Origin: Arenimonas sp. GDDSR-1
GTDB taxonomy: Bacteria > Pseudomonadota > Gammaproteobacteria > Xanthomonadales > Xanthomonadaceae
Length of the DNA stretch: 64,000 nucleotides
Direction of reading: 5' to 3'
NCBI RefSeq assembly: GCF_025980345.1
Contig: NZ_JAPDUI010000001.1
Span: 59,487 to 123,486 of the forward strand
Shown here: positions 63,071-64,000 of the stretch, in pieces
Layout: each line of letters opens with the position of its first letter
Numbering within the stretch: the first letter of the stretch is position 1
Program-made: the position numbers and the translations under genes
Notes under the pieces: model-generated
Seen by the model: the letters and a program-made list of their open reading frames with translations, nothing else
Databases searched by the model: none
What the model was told of the DNA's origin: nothing

Positions 63071-64000
63071 TCACGCGGCTTTGCGTGCGGCAAGCTGACG
63101 CAATACGTAGTGCAGGATGCCGCCGTGGCGGAAGTACTCGACTTCCTTGGGCGTCAGCAGCAGCACTTTGGCCTGGAAACGTTTGACCGATCCGTCGGGC
63201 GAGGTGGCGAGCACATCGGCGATTTTGCCGGCGCCGTCTTTCAGGCCGGTGATGTCGAAGCGTTCATCACCCTTCAGACCGTGGCTGGCGGCGCTTTCAC
63301 CGTCCAGGAACTGCAAGGGCAGCACACCCATGCCGACCAGGTTAGATCGGTGAATGCGTTCGAAGCTTTCGGCAATCACGGCCTTGACACCCAGAAGAGT
63401 GGTGCCCTTGGCGGCCCAGTCACGCGAAGATCCGGTACCGTATTCCTTGCCGGCGATGACCACCAGAGGCACGCCTTCGGCCTTGTAGCGCATGGCGGCG
63501 TCGTAGATGGCGAGCTTGTCGTTGGACGGATAGTGGATGGTGTTGCCGCCTTCCTCGCCACCCAGCATCAGGTTCTTGATGCGGATATTGGCGAAGGTGC
63601 CGCGCACCATCACGTCATCATTGCCCCGGCGCGAGCCGTAGGAGTTGAAATCGACCGGCTTGACGCCCCGCGACTGCAGGAACTGGCCGGCCGGCGAGCT
63701 GGCTTTGATGTTTCCTGCCGGCGAGATATGGTCGGTGGTGATCGAATCGCCGAACAGGCCGAGCAGACGTGCGCCCTGGATGTCATCGATGCTGCCGATG
63801 GCCATGCTCATGCCGTCGAAGTAGGGCGGATTCTTGATGTAGGTCGAATCGCCGCTCCAGGCGAAGATTTCGCCCTCGGGCGAGGCGATCTGGTTCCAGC
63901 GCGAATCGCCTTTGAACACGTCGGCGTAATTCTTCTTGAACATTTCCGGTCCGATCGAAGCCGCGATGGCATCGCTGATTTCCTGGTTGCTCGGCCAGAT
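63071..64000 (-). CDS. acnA: aconitate hydratase, C-terminal part (continues past the window end)
   Basis: IWPSNQEISDAIAASIGPEMFKKNYADVFKGDSRWNQI, LGLFGDSITTDHISPAGNIK, VIAGKEYGTGSSRDWAAKGT; no stop up to 64000. Confidence 0.95.
   Translation of the reverse strand: MWPSNQEISDAIAASIGPEMFKKNYADVFKGDSRWNQIASPEGEIFAWSGDSTYIKNPPYFDGMSMAIGSIDDIQGARLLGLFGDSITTDHISPAGNIKASSPAGQFLQSRGVKPVDFNSYGSRRGNDDVMVRGTFANIRIKNLMLGGEEGGNTIHYPSNDKLAIYDAAMRYKAEGVPLVVIAGKEYGTGSSRDWAAKGTTLLGVKAVIAESFERIHRSNLVGMGVLPLQFLDGESAASHGLKGDERFDITGLKDGAGKIADVLATSPDGSVKRFQAKVLLLTPKEVEYFRHGGILHYVLRQLAARKAA

Overview
The window looks like a chromosomal segment from a gammaproteobacterium. The gene order carA-carB-greA-PGM-like-recJ ... 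prfB-lysS and the kynurenine genes suggest the Xanthomonadales, but that is inference. It is densely coding, with about 55 genes. I saw no tRNA, rRNA, CRISPR array, prophage or IS element. Main blocks: (1) acyl-CoA dehydrogenase, giant NAD-glutamate dehydrogenase, NAD kinase and 5'-nucleotidase; (2) a putrescine ABC importer plus gamma-aminobutyraldehyde dehydrogenase operon (ydcSTUV-patD-like); (3) a minus-strand run from asnS through a kynurenine/3-hydroxyanthranilate catabolic operon to sbcB. A beta-carbonic anhydrase and an SbtA-like bicarbonate permease are physically interleaved in that operon, and this is the most unusual arrangement in the window; (4) rpsF-rpsR-rplI-dnaB-alr; (5) photolyase, WS/DGAT and an ABC exporter; (6) a polyamine/beta-alanine catabolic locus (agmatinase family, mmsA/bauC, ald, bauA-like, PuuR-like regulator, ALDH) followed by dapB; (7) gcvP behind a glycine riboswitch, then carAB-greA-recJ; (8) a TetR / DUF3604 / DUF3016 locus; (9) prfB with the programmed frameshift, lysS, fadD and a partial aconitase. 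Cis-element observations include a 20-nt motif shared by the two polyamine loci 32 kb apart, a TetR-type inverted repeat with an extra half-site, a DnaA box upstream of dnaB, a candidate S6:S18 leader, and an internal terminator between the putrescine binding protein and its ABC ATPase. All identifications are from reading the protein sequences; no database search was run.
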